NCBI GenBank assembly: GCA_003132025.1
Contig: PKWJ01000037.1
Location: 57,956-121,955, forward strand
DNA: 64,000 nucleotides
Source of the DNA: Gammaproteobacteria bacterium
GTDB lineage: Bacteria > Pseudomonadota > Gammaproteobacteria > Steroidobacterales > Steroidobacteraceae
Reading direction: 5' to 3'
The position numbers were made by a program, and so were the translations under genes. Numbering within the stretch: the stretch's first letter is position 1; each line of letters starts with the position of its first letter. The notes beneath the pieces were generated by a model, which had not been told where the DNA came from, searched no databases, and saw only the letters and a list, made by a program, of their open reading frames with translations. This document shows, one piece after another, positions 43,324 to 55,446 of this stretch.

Positions 43324-43996
43324 CGCGCCTGGCCGAGAAGGCATGCGTGAAGGGAAGCGCCAATCCTTCCCTCAGGCGCCAGCCGTCGCCGGGCCACAGG
43401 CGCGATAGCTCGCGTCCGTTGAAGCCGGCGCGCACGCTGGCGACGGCGTCGTGCCGTGTGACGTCATTGCAGGCGAGCGCGAATACCATGCGGCTGGCCA
43501 GCAGGGCTACTGGGGACCGGCGCGGCTCGCAGGCGACGAAGCCGCACGCCTTTTGCTCTGCCAGCATCAGCAGCCGCCTCAGGTCCAGGCTATCCAGGTG
43601 ATGCAGGAAGAGATTTGCGGTGATCATTTCGGCATCCAGATGCGGCATCGCCTCGAAGATATCGCCGGTGATGCTTTCGCATTTCCAGCCCAGTGCCGCA
43701 AAGCCAGCGCGCGTCTGCGCGCTCACGAGATCCTGTCGGTCCACGAGCAGCGCCGTCACCTGCGGCCAGTGCGGCGCCATCCGCCGCGCCAAGCCCAGCA
43801 GGAAACGCCCGTCGCCGGAGCCGAGATCGGCCAGCCGTCGCGGTGCCGCAAGTGGCCGCAGCAGCCCCGCCATGATTGTCTGCTGCCGCATGACGAAGTT
43901 GATCCGCACCAGATCGCGGCGTGAGGCACGCGCCCGCGGATCGTCCGCCGCCAGCAAGTCAAGCAATTCCGGTTCGAGGCTGCGCGAAAAACCCAC
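43313..43996 (-). CDS. SAM-dependent methyltransferase of the type III PKS cluster
   Basis: 227 residues from a GTG immediately after the PKS stop (TGA-GTG at 43999-43994). Class I motif I is LADLGSGDGRFLLGLARRM, followed by a motif II region VTALLVDRQD and DAEMITANLFLHHLDSL. The stop overlaps the FAD enzyme gene by 11 bp if that starts at 43323. It probably O- or C-methylates the polyketide product, like srsB in Streptomyces griseus. The exact acceptor is unknown. Confidence 0.8.
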   Translation of the reverse strand: MGFSRSLEPELLDLLAADDPRARASRRDLVRINFVMRQQTIMAGLLRPLAAPRRLADLGSGDGRFLLGLARRMAPHWPQVTALLVDRQDLVSAQTRAGFAALGWKCESITGDIFEAMPHLDAEMITANLFLHHLDSLDLRRLLMLAEQKACGFVACEPRRSPVALLASRMVFALACNDVTRHDAVASVRAGFNGRELSRLWPGDGWRLREGLALPFTHAFSARRDAV

Positions 43997-45049
43997 TCAC
44001 GCCGCCATGCGAAACCGCATCGTCTCCGCCACCAGACCCGGCCCGAATGCCATAGCGCAGCCGCTGGTGCCAGGGGCGGTGCCCCGCATCAGCCGGTCGA
44101 GCACGAACATCACTGTGCTGGACGACATGTTGCCGAAATCATTGAGCACGCCGCGCGACACTGCCAGCGCGGGCGGCGGCAATTCCAGCGCCGCTTCCAC
44201 CGCATCCAGTACGGTGCGTCCGCCCGGATGCACCGCCCACAGATCGATCGGCGCCTCGTCATTGAGGAAAGCGGAGCGCGCCTGGGCAAGACCGCTGCGG
44301 ATGGCGCCGGGTACCCCGCCGGACAGCACCATGTCGAAACCCTGCTCGCGGATATTCCAGCGGATCAGTTCGGCGGTGTCGGGCAACAGCGCTGCCTTGA
44401 ACGAATCCATCCGCACACCCCCCGGATCGGCGGAAATGAGCGCCGCAGCGCAGCCGTCGCCAAACAGCAGGAAGGAAAGGATTTCCTCCAGGTCGGTGGT
44501 CTCGTGCAAATGCAAAGTGCACAGTTCCAGGTTCATCGCCAGCACTCGCGCGCCGGGTTCGGAGCGCACGATATGGCGCGCCAGCTTCAACCCGTTGATC
44601 GCGGCATAGCAACCCATGAAACCAACAAATGTACGTTCGATATCGGGGTTGAGTCCGCAGCGCTCCACCAGTTGCAGGTCGATGCCGGGCGCGAAAAATC
44701 CCGTGCAGCAGGTAACGATTAGATGGGTGATGCGGCTGCGGTCCTCACGGGCCAGCAGCCGTTCCGCCGCTTCGGTGGCAAGACGCGGGGCGAATTTCTC
44801 GAACAGCTTCATGCGCGCGCCGGTGCCGGGAAAGGCGCCGGGCCGGTAGAAATGAGCGGCGTCGCCTTCGCCCTCCGGCTCAAAAAAGGAATAGCGGTGC
44901 GAAATGCCCGAGCGTTCCGCCATGCGGTTGAACAAGGCGAGGCGGCGATTGTCGCCATTCAGCATCCGACGCCCGAAGTCGAGAAAGCCCCCGTGCACGT
45001 CATGGGGCGGCAGCGCGGTCGCGATACGATTGATGAATGCGTCGGTCAT
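43997..45049 (-). CDS. Type III polyketide synthase (chalcone/stilbene synthase family)
   Basis: 350 residues from the ATG at 45047-45049, with CCAGGA about 6 bases upstream; the frame runs to 45214 without a site. The catalytic cysteine is in TFVGFMGCYAAINGLKLA, the histidine in LWAVHPGGRT, and the asparagine in LNDFGNMSSSTVMFVLD. This is the Cys-His-Asn triad of CHS-like enzymes. It extends an acyl-CoA (likely fatty) with malonyl-CoA to alkylresorcinols or alkylpyrones. It is the first gene of the three-gene minus-strand cluster. Confidence 0.92.
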   Translation of the reverse strand: MTDAFINRIATALPPHDVHGGFLDFGRRMLNGDNRRLALFNRMAERSGISHRYSFFEPEGEGDAAHFYRPGAFPGTGARMKLFEKFAPRLATEAAERLLAREDRSRITHLIVTCCTGFFAPGIDLQLVERCGLNPDIERTFVGFMGCYAAINGLKLARHIVRSEPGARVLAMNLELCTLHLHETTDLEEILSFLLFGDGCAAALISADPGGVRMDSFKAALLPDTAELIRWNIREQGFDMVLSGGVPGAIRSGLAQARSAFLNDEAPIDLWAVHPGGRTVLDAVEAALELPPPALAVSRGVLNDFGNMSSSTVMFVLDRLMRGTAPGTSGCAMAFGPGLVAETMRFRMAA

Positions 45050-45685
45050 GGCGCTGTCCTGGTCGCTTGGAAGATCAATGCAACCCAGCGGCGCCCGCCT
45101 CGATGCTTGGACGTCGTTTATACATCTTAAAAGGGTCTTGTTCTGTGCGGTATCGCCGAGCGCGCGGCGAGGTAGGCCGCTGGTCCCGCAATCGCTACCA
45201 TAAGGATCAGACATCGCATACGCGGCTACTATGCAATGCGCTCAACACGGGGACCATTGGGGGAATTGCTCGGTTAATCGTAGGACACTCGGCGCCGCTG
45301 GAATTCTGGATGGGGACGCTACTTCGTAACGGGTAAATAAAGAATGCCGACACCACCGGAGCTCGGGGCTAACCTGGACGCATGAAACGTAACGCGCGGC
45401 GTCGCGATACCTACACCGACACGATGCTGTGGATTGCGGACGGCCGCCGCAGATGGAATCGGAAGACGCGGAAGCCGGGCGCCGCGGCTTACCTCAAGGC
45501 GCCATCGCTCGCATCCGCGGTTAGCCAAACAGCGGCAACTAGTGGCAACAGCAGCCTGCTATGCCGCAGTAAGCTAGCGACCGAAAATGGCGTCCACATG
45601 AGCGGAAAAATCTACACTGGGTCTACACGGCACGGAGTCCGCTCGCCTTTAAGTAGATTTTCGCACTATAAGTAATTGATTTAAA
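45050..45685. other. Gap between the type III PKS gene and tRNA-fMet
   Basis: 636 bp, next to the 3' end of tRNA-fMet on the side where the rimP-nusA genes would be expected in many gammaproteobacteria. It must hold the PKS promoter. An open frame at 45382-45675 has no ribosome site or recognised product. No integrase or att repeat is recognised. Confidence 0.5.
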
Positions 45686-45762
45686 TGGTAGCGGGGGCAG
45701 GATTTGAACCTGCGACCTTCGGGTTATGAGCCCGACGAGCTGCCAGACTGCTCCACCCCGCA
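45686..45762 (-). tRNA. metY: Initiator tRNA-fMet (CAU)
   Basis: 77 nt with the CCA encoded. The anticodon stem-loop is CGGGCTCATAACCCG, giving the three consecutive G-C pairs of initiator tRNAs. The acceptor stem pairs from 2-71 to 7-66; positions 1 and 72 are U and U, an unpaired end like the C1-A72 mismatch of the E. coli initiator. The T-arm reads GCAGGTTCAAATCCTGC. It follows nuoN by 88 bp in the same orientation. Confidence 0.96.
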
Positions 45763-45850
45763 CCAGGAGGCCGCGCATTCTACACCACGCGTGCCTGGAA
45801 CCAGTGAACTATTCAATAGACGTTATTTTTTAGACACTTACGGGAAAATC

Positions 45851-47296
45851 TCAGGGCGGCAGCACTCGCTCGCAGATCCGCAGCAGCGCATTAGGCAACA
45901 CCCCCATGACAGTGACCGCCACGGTATTGATCACCAGGATGAACCGCATGCGTGCCCGCGCTTCGGGTACCGGCCGGTCCCCCGCGGCCTCGAAATACAT
46001 GTACCACACCACCCGCAGGTAGTAGAACGCGCCGACCACCGAGATCAACACCGCGAAGGTCGCAAGCCAGGCATGCCTGCTGCCGAGCAGCGCCTGGATG
46101 ATCCACAGCTTGGCCCAGAATCCGATGAATGGCGGCACACCGGCGGTGGAGAACATCAACGCCAGCATCATCGCCGCGAGCAGCGGATCGCGGCTTGCCA
46201 GTCCCTTGAAATCGGCGATTTGGTCGTGCTCAAAGCCGCTGCGGCTCAGCATAAGAATCATGCCGAACGACGCCAGTGTGGTGATCACGTACGCAATGGT
46301 GAAATTCAGCGCCGCCTGGTAACCGGCATTGACGCCGCTGGCGAAGCCCAGCAGCACGAAGCCGGCGTTGGCAATCGCCGAGTACGCCAGCATGCGCTTG
46401 ATGTTGGTTTGTGCGATCGCACCCAGGTTGCCGACCAGCAGCGACAACACGGCGACCGCCATCAGCATCTGCGTCCAGATCGCAGGGGTGCCGGCCAGCC
46501 CATGCGCGAGCAGTCGCAGGATCAGCGCAAACGAGCCGAGATTGGACACCGTTGCAATGAACAGCGTCACGCTGGTCGGTGCGCCCTCATACACGTCAGG
46601 CACCCACATGTGAAATGGCACGGCGCCGAACTTGAACGCGATTGCGGCCACCACGAACGCCACGCCAATGATCAGCGCGGCGTCGGGGCCGCTGCGCACG
46701 ATGGTGCTGAGCCGATCCAGGTCGAGCGTTCCGGTCAGGCCGTAGAGCATCGACATGCCGTAGAGCAATATGCCGGAGGAGATCGCTCCCAGTACGAAGT
46801 ATTTGGTCGCCGCCTCGGCTGCGATCCCGGAGTCTCGATCGAACGCCACCAGCGCATAGAGCGATAGCGACAGCAGTTCGATGCCCAGATAGACCGTCAG
46901 CAGGCTGTTGGCCGAAATCAGTACGAATATGCCGAGCAGGGCCGTGAGGCACAGCACGTAGTACTCCCCTCCCCTGATAGCGCGCTGTTCCAGGTAGTCC
47001 TGCGAATAAAATATTGCCGTCGCCATGGCGACGAAGGCGGCCATTTTCAGAAACCCCGCCAGCGGGTCGGCCACGTACAGGCCGTTGAACAGCAGGAAGC
47101 GCTGCGTGCTCAGGCCATACTGGCCGGTCAGCGCCACGCCGATCGTCAGCGCCAGCATGGTCAGCGTTGCGGTCAGGCTGCGCCGAGTCGAGCCGAAGTA
47201 CACGTCGCACAACAGGATCAGGCAGGCGGAACCCGCGAGCCACATCTCCGGAATCGCCAGCGCCAACGGACCGCTCGGTAGCGCACCAGGCATCAT
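45851..47296 (-). CDS. nuoN: NADH-quinone oxidoreductase subunit N
   Basis: 481 residues from the ATG overlapping the nuoM stop (ATGA at 47296-47293). Membrane-arm antiporter-like subunit of complex I with about 14 helices. Visible: GGEYYVLCLTALLGIFVLISANSLLTVYLGIELLSLSLYALVAF and FKFGAVPFHMWVPDVYEGAP (proton-channel lysine and histidine regions). It is the last nuo gene. Confidence 0.97.
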   Translation of the reverse strand: MMPGALPSGPLALAIPEMWLAGSACLILLCDVYFGSTRRSLTATLTMLALTIGVALTGQYGLSTQRFLLFNGLYVADPLAGFLKMAAFVAMATAIFYSQDYLEQRAIRGGEYYVLCLTALLGIFVLISANSLLTVYLGIELLSLSLYALVAFDRDSGIAAEAATKYFVLGAISSGILLYGMSMLYGLTGTLDLDRLSTIVRSGPDAALIIGVAFVVAAIAFKFGAVPFHMWVPDVYEGAPTSVTLFIATVSNLGSFALILRLLAHGLAGTPAIWTQMLMAVAVLSLLVGNLGAIAQTNIKRMLAYSAIANAGFVLLGFASGVNAGYQAALNFTIAYVITTLASFGMILMLSRSGFEHDQIADFKGLASRDPLLAAMMLALMFSTAGVPPFIGFWAKLWIIQALLGSRHAWLATFAVLISVVGAFYYLRVVWYMYFEAAGDRPVPEARARMRFILVINTVAVTVMGVLPNALLRICERVLPP

Positions 47297-48816
47297 GCCG
47301 CCCCCGGAATCTTGCTGGTCAGGATCTGCTGCAGCAGATGCTGCACCGAAGCTTCCATCATGTTGAGCAGCGGCGCCGGCCAGACGCCGAGCAGCAGCAC
47401 CGCCGCCGCCAGCACCCCGAGCACCAGAAACTCGCGCGCATTCAGATCCTGCATCTTGGCAACCTGGGCGTTCGCCACCGGCCCGAAGATCACGCGCTTG
47501 ACCAGCCACAGGTTATAGCCCGCGCCCACCACCAGGATACTGGCCGCCAGCAGTGCGAACCAGAAACTCGCCTTGAAGCTCGCCAGGATCACCAGGAACT
47601 CGCCGACGAAACCCGAGGTACCCGGCAAGCCGGAGTTCGCGAGCGCGAACAGCACCATCAGAGCGCCGAACTTCGGCATCACGTTGACCACACCGCCATA
47701 GGCGTTGATGTCGCGGGTGTGCAGCCGGTCGTACATCACCCCGACACACAGGAACAGCGCGCCGGAGATCAGGCCATGCGAGATCATCTGCACCACGGCG
47801 CCATCCAGGCCGTTGATCGCACCCTTGGCGGAGCCGGTAGCCGCCACGATATAGAACACCAGGAACGCGCCCAGCGTCACGAAACCCATGTGCGCGATCG
47901 AGGAGTACGCGATCAGTTTCTTCATGTCCTGCTGGACCAGGGCGACGAATGCGATGTAGACGATCGCGATCAGCGACAGCGAAACGATCAGCCAATCCAG
48001 TTGATGGCTGGCATCGGGTGTCATCGGCAGGCTAAAGCGCAGCAAGCCATAGCCGCCCATCTTCAGCATGATCGCCGCCAGGATCACCGAACCGCCGGTA
48101 GGCGCCTCGACGTGCGCGTCGGGCAGCCAGGTGTGTACCGGCCACATCGGCACTTTGACCGCGAATGCCAGCAGAAATGCCAGGAAGATCCAGCGCTGCT
48201 GTGCCAGTGTCAGCGGCAGCTGCTGCATGGCCGCGATGCTGTAGTCGCCCGCCTTCAGATACAGGTAGATCAGCGCCACCAGCATCAGCACCGATCCCAG
48301 GAAGGTGTAGAGGAAGAACTTCAGTGTTGCGTACACGCGCCGCGGGCCGCCCCAGACTCCGATGATCAAGAACATCGGGATCAGCATCGCTTCCCAGAAA
48401 AAATAGAACAGCAGCGAATCCATCGCGCTGAACACTCCGATCATCAGGCCTTCCATGATCAGGAACGCCGCGTAGTACTGTGCCGGACGCTTGTCGACCA
48501 CCGACCAGCCGGCGATGACCACAGGCACCGTCATGAAAGCGGTTAGCAGGATCAGGGGTAACGATATACCGTCAACGCCGAGGTAATACTGCGAGTGCAG
48601 CGCCGGAATCCACGACACGCGCTCGACGAATTGGAACTGTGCGGTGCCGTTGGCAAACTCGGCGTACAGGCGCACACACGCGGCCAGCGCCAGCAGCGAG
48701 GTCACGAGCGCAGCCCAGCGCGCCTGGCGGGCACGCTCATCGCCGAACGCCAGCGTCGTAAGGCCCCCCGCGACCGGCAGCCAGATCACGACTGAGAGCC
48801 AACCGATTTGGTGCAT
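47293..48816 (-). CDS. nuoM: NADH-quinone oxidoreductase subunit M
   Basis: 507 residues, full length. Antiporter-like proton-pumping subunit of the membrane arm: FFWEAMLIPMFLIIGVWGG (TM5 Glu), KVPMWPVHTWLPDAHVEAPTGGSVILA (TM7-8 Lys/His) and LIAYSSIAHMGFV. It starts 18 bp after the nuoL stop. Confidence 0.98.
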   Translation of the reverse strand: MHQIGWLSVVIWLPVAGGLTTLAFGDERARQARWAALVTSLLALAACVRLYAEFANGTAQFQFVERVSWIPALHSQYYLGVDGISLPLILLTAFMTVPVVIAGWSVVDKRPAQYYAAFLIMEGLMIGVFSAMDSLLFYFFWEAMLIPMFLIIGVWGGPRRVYATLKFFLYTFLGSVLMLVALIYLYLKAGDYSIAAMQQLPLTLAQQRWIFLAFLLAFAVKVPMWPVHTWLPDAHVEAPTGGSVILAAIMLKMGGYGLLRFSLPMTPDASHQLDWLIVSLSLIAIVYIAFVALVQQDMKKLIAYSSIAHMGFVTLGAFLVFYIVAATGSAKGAINGLDGAVVQMISHGLISGALFLCVGVMYDRLHTRDINAYGGVVNVMPKFGALMVLFALANSGLPGTSGFVGEFLVILASFKASFWFALLAASILVVGAGYNLWLVKRVIFGPVANAQVAKMQDLNAREFLVLGVLAAAVLLLGVWPAPLLNMMEASVQHLLQQILTSKIPGAA

Positions 48817-48834
48817 GCCTTGGGAACCTTCGCC

Positions 48835-50793
<1,959 letters not shown>

Positions 50794-50804
50794 GATTGCC
50801 GCGC

Positions 50805-51110
50805 TCAACCCCGCAGCTGGTCGAGTTCCTCGACGTTGATGCTGCGCCGCTCGCGAAACAGCACCACCAGGATCGCCAGGCCGATCGCCGACTCGGCGGC
50901 CGCCACCGTCAACACGAAAAACACGAAGATCTGGCCGTCGAGCTGCCCCAGGTAGCGCGAGAAGGCGACGAAGTTGAAGTTCGCGGCCAGCAGCAGCAGC
51001 TCGATGCACATCAGCAGCAGCAGCAGGTTCTTGCGATTGAGGAAGATACCGGCCACCGACAGCGCGAACAGCACCGCCGAGAGTGTCAGCAGATGCGCCA
51101 GTGTGATCAT
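50805..51110 (-). CDS. nuoK: NADH-quinone oxidoreductase subunit K
   Basis: 101 residues, three membrane helices. [19 protein letters not shown] contains the conserved Glu in TM2, and [19 protein letters not shown] the second Glu; these are part of the central proton path. The start overlaps the nuoJ stop by 4 bp. Confidence 0.97.
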   Translation of the reverse strand: MITLAHLLTLSAVLFALSVAGIFLNRKNLLLLLMCIELLLLAANFNFVAFSRYLGQLDGQIFVFFVLTVAAAESAIGLAILVVLFRERRSINVEELDQLRG

Positions 51111-51709
51111 TCGCGATGCTCCGAATCCATCTTCACCAACCGCACGCGCTCGCTGGCGCGCGCCGCCACCTGGCGCCCGATGTCCTGCGCCTTGAGATTG
51201 GGCCGGTGGCGCAGCGTCAGCGCGATCGCCGCGACGATGGCCACCAGCAGCACCATGGCCGCAATCTCGAACGGATAGGCGTACCTGCCGTACAGCAGCG
51301 CACCCAGCTCCTGGGTATTGCTATAGTTGGCTGGCAGCGGCGCCGCGCCACGTGTCACATCGATGCCGAGCTTACCGGTCAGCACCACGCCTGCGATCTC
51401 GAGCACGATGACACCGGCCACGATCCATCCGAGCCAGGCGAAGCGGGTGAAGCCGGCACGCAGTTCCTCCAGATCGATGTCGAGCATCATGATCACAAAC
51501 AGGAACAGCACCATGACCGCACCGACGTACACCAGCACCAGCACGATGGCCAGGAACTCGGCCTCGATCAGCAGCCAGATCGCCGCCGAGGTAACGAAAC
51601 ACAGCACCAGGCTCAGCGCCGCGTACACCGGATTGCGCGACACGATCACCGCCACGGCAGCCAGCACCAGCACGGTGGCGAAGAGGTAGAATAGGATCAG
51701 CGGCAGCAC
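51107..51709 (-). CDS. nuoJ: NADH-quinone oxidoreductase subunit J
   Basis: 200 residues. Membrane subunit with the TM3 region [26 protein letters not shown] that carries the conserved Tyr/Gly turn. The start is 16 bp after the nuoI stop and the stop overlaps nuoK (ATGA). Confidence 0.97.
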   Translation of the reverse strand: MLPLILFYLFATVLVLAAVAVIVSRNPVYAALSLVLCFVTSAAIWLLIEAEFLAIVLVLVYVGAVMVLFLFVIMMLDIDLEELRAGFTRFAWLGWIVAGVIVLEIAGVVLTGKLGIDVTRGAAPLPANYSNTQELGALLYGRYAYPFEIAAMVLLVAIVAAIALTLRHRPNLKAQDIGRQVAARASERVRLVKMDSEHRE

Positions 51710-51725
51710 GGCAGCTCCCCCACTT

Positions 51726-52211
51726 TCAGCGATAGTGCGCGTCGGCGCTCTTGTCAGCGGCGATCATCGCCTCGTAGCGTTCCCCGACCGCCAGCAGCTT
51801 GTCCTTGGTCATGATGTTCTCGCCCCGGTGCTCCATGTGATACTCATGAATGCGCGTTTCGACGATCGCGTCAACCGGGCAGGCTTCCTCGCAGAAGCCG
51901 CAGTAGATGCATTTGAACAGATCGATGTCGTAGCGGGTGGTGCGGCGTGTGCCGTCGGCGGCCACGTCCGAGTCGATGGTGATCGCCAGCGCCGGGCACA
52001 CCACCTCGCACAGCTTGCAGGCGATGCAGCGCTCCTCGCCGTTTGCATAGCGGCGCAGTGCGTGCAGGCCCCGAAAGCGCACCGACTGCGGCGTCTTCTC
52101 CTCCGGGTACTGCACCGTGACCTTGCGCCGAAACAGCGAGCGCGCGGTGACCGACAGTCCCGCCAGCAGCTCGGTCAGCATGAAGGTCTTGATCGGATTG
52201 ACCATGGCCAT
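51726..52211 (-). CDS. nuoI: NADH-quinone oxidoreductase subunit I
   Basis: 161 residues from the ATG at 52209-52211, 2 bp after the nuoH stop and with a GGAAG site. Two 8Fe-ferredoxin motifs bind clusters N6a and N6b: [13 protein letters not shown] and [13 protein letters not shown], passing electrons towards NuoB. Only the first dozen or so residues look amphipathic and membrane-facing. Confidence 0.98.
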   Translation of the reverse strand: MAMVNPIKTFMLTELLAGLSVTARSLFRRKVTVQYPEEKTPQSVRFRGLHALRRYANGEERCIACKLCEVVCPALAITIDSDVAADGTRRTTRYDIDLFKCIYCGFCEEACPVDAIVETRIHEYHMEHRGENIMTKDKLLAVGERYEAMIAADKSADAHYR

Positions 52212-52213
52212 GT

Positions 52214-53275
52214 CTAAAGCTTCCAGGGGCCGACGTGATACCGGCTCATCAGAGCTTCCACCGCAATCCACACCAGGGTCACCGGGATGAGAAACTTCCA
52301 GCCCAGGCGCATGATCTGGTCGTAGCGGTAGCGCGGGAAGGTGGCGCGAAACCACAGGAACAGGAACAGCAGCGCGAACAGTTTGATGACCAGCCAATGG
52401 GTGCCCGGCAGCGCCAGCAAGCTGGTGCCGCCCAGCCACCACGGGTAGCCGTCGAGCGGACTGAGCCAGCCGCCGAAGAAGAATACCGCGGTCAGGCCGG
52501 CGATCAGGATCATGTTGGCGTATTCGGCCAGGAAGAACAGCGCAAACGCCATGCCGGAATATTCCACGTGAAAACCGGCGACGATCTCCGATTCGCCCTC
52601 CGCCACGTCAAACGGCGCGCGGTTGGTCTCGGCAATTCCGGAGATGAAATACACCACCAGCAGCGGCAGCAGCCAGAACCAGTTCCAGGCCAGCAGCCCG
52701 CCGTGCTGTTGCGTGACGATGACACCAAGGTTGAGGCTGCCGGCCGCCATCAACACTCCGACCAGCGCAAAACCCATCGCGATCTCATAGGCGACCATCT
52801 GCGCCGCCGAGCGCATGGCGCCCAGGAAGGCGTACGTTGAATTCGACGACCAGCCGGCAAGTATCACGCCGTACACCCCCATCGAGGTCAGCGACAGAAC
52901 GTACAGCAGGCCGGCATCGACGTTGGCGATGGCGTAGTTGGGCGCGATCGGCACCACCGCCCAGGCGGCGAAGGCGGGAATCAGCGTGATCGCGGGGGCG
53001 AGCCGGAACAGGACCTTGTTGGCGCGCGCCGGGATCACGATCTCCTTGATCAGCAGTTTGATGACATCGGCGAACGGCTGGCCCATACCCGGCAGAAAAC
53101 CGAAGATCCGCACGCGATTGGGGCCGATGCGCAACTGCATCCAGCCGATGACCTTGCGCTCCCACAGCGTCAGGTAGGCGACCGAGAGGATCAGCACGAT
53201 GCACAGCAGCAACGTGAACAGCGTCGAGTGCACGTAGCCCGGCAGCTGCCCCCACAGGTCGCCCAGCGCGCTCAC
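52214..53275 (-). CDS. nuoH: NADH-quinone oxidoreductase subunit H
   Basis: 353 residues, eight helices; forms much of the quinone chamber. Features: [73 protein letters not shown] (conserved Glu/Asp loop) and [24 protein letters not shown]. The start overlaps the nuoG stop by 4 bp. Confidence 0.98.
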   Translation of the reverse strand: MSALGDLWGQLPGYVHSTLFTLLLCIVLILSVAYLTLWERKVIGWMQLRIGPNRVRIFGFLPGMGQPFADVIKLLIKEIVIPARANKVLFRLAPAITLIPAFAAWAVVPIAPNYAIANVDAGLLYVLSLTSMGVYGVILAGWSSNSTYAFLGAMRSAAQMVAYEIAMGFALVGVLMAAGSLNLGVIVTQQHGGLLAWNWFWLLPLLVVYFISGIAETNRAPFDVAEGESEIVAGFHVEYSGMAFALFFLAEYANMILIAGLTAVFFFGGWLSPLDGYPWWLGGTSLLALPGTHWLVIKLFALLFLFLWFRATFPRYRYDQIMRLGWKFLIPVTLVWIAVEALMSRYHVGPWKL

Positions 53276-55446
53276 GCCGTGCCCCCGTAGAGCTGCATGG
53301 TCGCGCGCCCGTCGCGAGTACGCAGCAGCGGCGCTGCGCGGCGCAGCACCGGGTCGATCTGGTACATCGGCAGGTCCGGCACCGCATCGGTCGCTGCCGT
53401 CTGCAGGGTTCCGGCTGCATGCAGCGCCGGCGGGCGCGCGACTTCCAGCCGCGACTTGAGCTCATCGCGCACCTGCTCGGACGACTGGTAGTCGAATCCG
53501 GGCAGCTCCAGCAGATTGCCGAGCACCCGCAGGATCTTCCAGGCTGGGCGCGACACGCCCAGCGGCCTGGCCGCCCCGCCCTGGCTCTGCCAGCGGCCCT
53601 CCAGGTTCACGTAGGTGCCCGAGGTCTCGGCGAACGTGCCTGCCGGCAGCAGGATGTGGGCCGCGCGCTTCATCTCTTCGCTCGCATAGGCGCTGACCGC
53701 GACCACGCAGCGCGCGTTTGCCAGGGTAGCCAGCGCACCCGGCAGCGCCGCGTCCGCCCATGGCTCGGTATTGAGCAGCAGGTAGCCGGCCAGCGTCTGC
53801 TCGAGCATCTGCCGTGCGCTGCGGCCCGCAGCGGCACGCACCGCGCCACCAGCGCTGCGGTGAGGCACCGCACCGGCCAGATAGGCTCCGGCCGCGTTAC
53901 CGCCTTCGGCCAGTTCGCCGTAGCTGGCACCGCTCGCCGCCGCCAGCGCACGCGCCAGGGCCCGCAGCTCGCTGTAGCGGCTGCTGCGCGCGGCCAGCGC
54001 GCCGAGCCAGATCGCACGGCGCTCGCCGCTCATGAGCGCTGCGGCGATGGCGCGGTGTTCATCCGTCGGCACCACCCCGGCGAGCAGGCCGCTGAGCTGC
54101 GCCGCAGCTGCGGCACCATCGAGCGCCGCCATGAGCACCGCGGCCAGATCCGCGACCTGCTGCGCCGGCGGCGACAGCACGCTGTGTGCGACGGAGAAAA
54201 AGTAATCGAACCGCACCGGATTGATGAAGCTGATACGCGCGCCGCGCAGGCTGGCCTTGCGCACCCGGTGCGCCAGGATAGGTACTTCGTGCCGCAGATT
54301 GGCGCCCACCACCAGCAGCGCGTCGAGCTTGTCGATATCGGCAATCGGCAGACCCAGGCTCGGTGCCAGCGCATCGGACGCCTGCTCGCGAAAATCCCGC
54401 TGTCGCAGCCGATGATCGATATTGGCGCTGCCCAGGCCCTCGGCCAGGCGCGCCAGCAGATACAGCTCCTCGAGCGTACTCGAGGGGTGAGCCAGCAGGC
54501 CCACACCGGGCGCCTCGCGTGCCACGCCGGCCAGCCCCTGCGCCGCCGCCGCCAGCGCCACGTCCCATTCGACTTCGCACCAGCTGCCGTCGGGCTGGCG
54601 CAGCTGCGGCGCCAGCAGACGGTCCTCGCCGTAGACGCCTTCGTAGCTGAAGCGATCCCGATCGGCGATCCAGGTCTCATTGATCTCCTCGCACGGCCGC
54701 GGCACCACGCGCATCAGCCGGCCTCGCAGCACGTGGCCATAGAGCTGCGTGCCGACGCCGTCGTGCGGTGAGATCAGTGGCACCTGCGTCATTTCCCAGC
54801 CGCGGCCGCGATAGCGGAACGGCTTGCTGTTGAGCGCGCCGACCGGGCACAGATCGATGATGTTGCCCGACAGCTCGTGATCAACGCTGTGCTCGATGAA
54901 AGTGCCGATCTCCATGTTCTCGCCGCGCCCGGTGGCGCCTATCTCCTGGATACCGGCGATGTCCTGCCCGAAGCGCACGCAACGCGTGCAATGGATGCAG
55001 CGCGTCATGTCGGTCGACACCAGCGGACCCAGGTTCTTGTCCTTGACCGAGCGCTTGCGCTCGACGAAACGCGAGATGTCGCGGCCGAAGCCGACCGCCA
55101 GGTCCTGCAGCTCGCACTCCCCGCCCTGATCGCAGATCGGGCAGTCCAGCGGATGGTTGATCAGCAGGAATTCCATGACCGAGCGCTGGGCGCCGATGGC
55201 CTTGACCGAATGGGTGTAGATCTTCATGCCCTCGGCCACCGGCGTGGCGCAGGCCGGCAACGGCTTGGGTGCCTTCTCGACCTCCACCAGGCACATGCGG
55301 CAGTTGGCCGCGATCGGCAGCTTGTCGTGGTAGCAGAATCTGGGCACATATACGCCTTCGCGATCGGTCGCGCGAATGATGTTCTCGCCCTTGCGCGCCT
55401 TCATCGGCACGCCATTGACCTCGATGTTGACGAACTCCTCGCTCAT
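53272..55446 (-). CDS. nuoG: NADH-quinone oxidoreductase subunit G
   Basis: 724 residues from the ATG overlapping the nuoF stop. The N-terminal ferredoxin-like part holds a 2Fe-2S site (CYHDK...CRMCLVE...C). It also holds the His-containing site ([18 protein letters not shown]) and a further 4Fe-4S site ([14 protein letters not shown]). The remainder is a molybdopterin-oxidoreductase-like fold with an Ala-rich, lower-conservation middle part (about 510-640). Confidence 0.97.
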   Translation of the reverse strand: MSEEFVNIEVNGVPMKARKGENIIRATDREGVYVPRFCYHDKLPIAANCRMCLVEVEKAPKPLPACATPVAEGMKIYTHSVKAIGAQRSVMEFLLINHPLDCPICDQGGECELQDLAVGFGRDISRFVERKRSVKDKNLGPLVSTDMTRCIHCTRCVRFGQDIAGIQEIGATGRGENMEIGTFIEHSVDHELSGNIIDLCPVGALNSKPFRYRGRGWEMTQVPLISPHDGVGTQLYGHVLRGRLMRVVPRPCEEINETWIADRDRFSYEGVYGEDRLLAPQLRQPDGSWCEVEWDVALAAAAQGLAGVAREAPGVGLLAHPSSTLEELYLLARLAEGLGSANIDHRLRQRDFREQASDALAPSLGLPIADIDKLDALLVVGANLRHEVPILAHRVRKASLRGARISFINPVRFDYFFSVAHSVLSPPAQQVADLAAVLMAALDGAAAAAQLSGLLAGVVPTDEHRAIAAALMSGERRAIWLGALAARSSRYSELRALARALAAASGASYGELAEGGNAAGAYLAGAVPHRSAGGAVRAAAGRSARQMLEQTLAGYLLLNTEPWADAALPGALATLANARCVVAVSAYASEEMKRAAHILLPAGTFAETSGTYVNLEGRWQSQGGAARPLGVSRPAWKILRVLGNLLELPGFDYQSSEQVRDELKSRLEVARPPALHAAGTLQTAATDAVPDLPMYQIDPVLRRAAPLLRTRDGRATMQLYGGTA

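Noticed and set aside
45382..45675. 97-codon plus-strand frame beside tRNA-fMet
   Set aside because: No ribosome site, no domain, strongly basic composition; likely chance.
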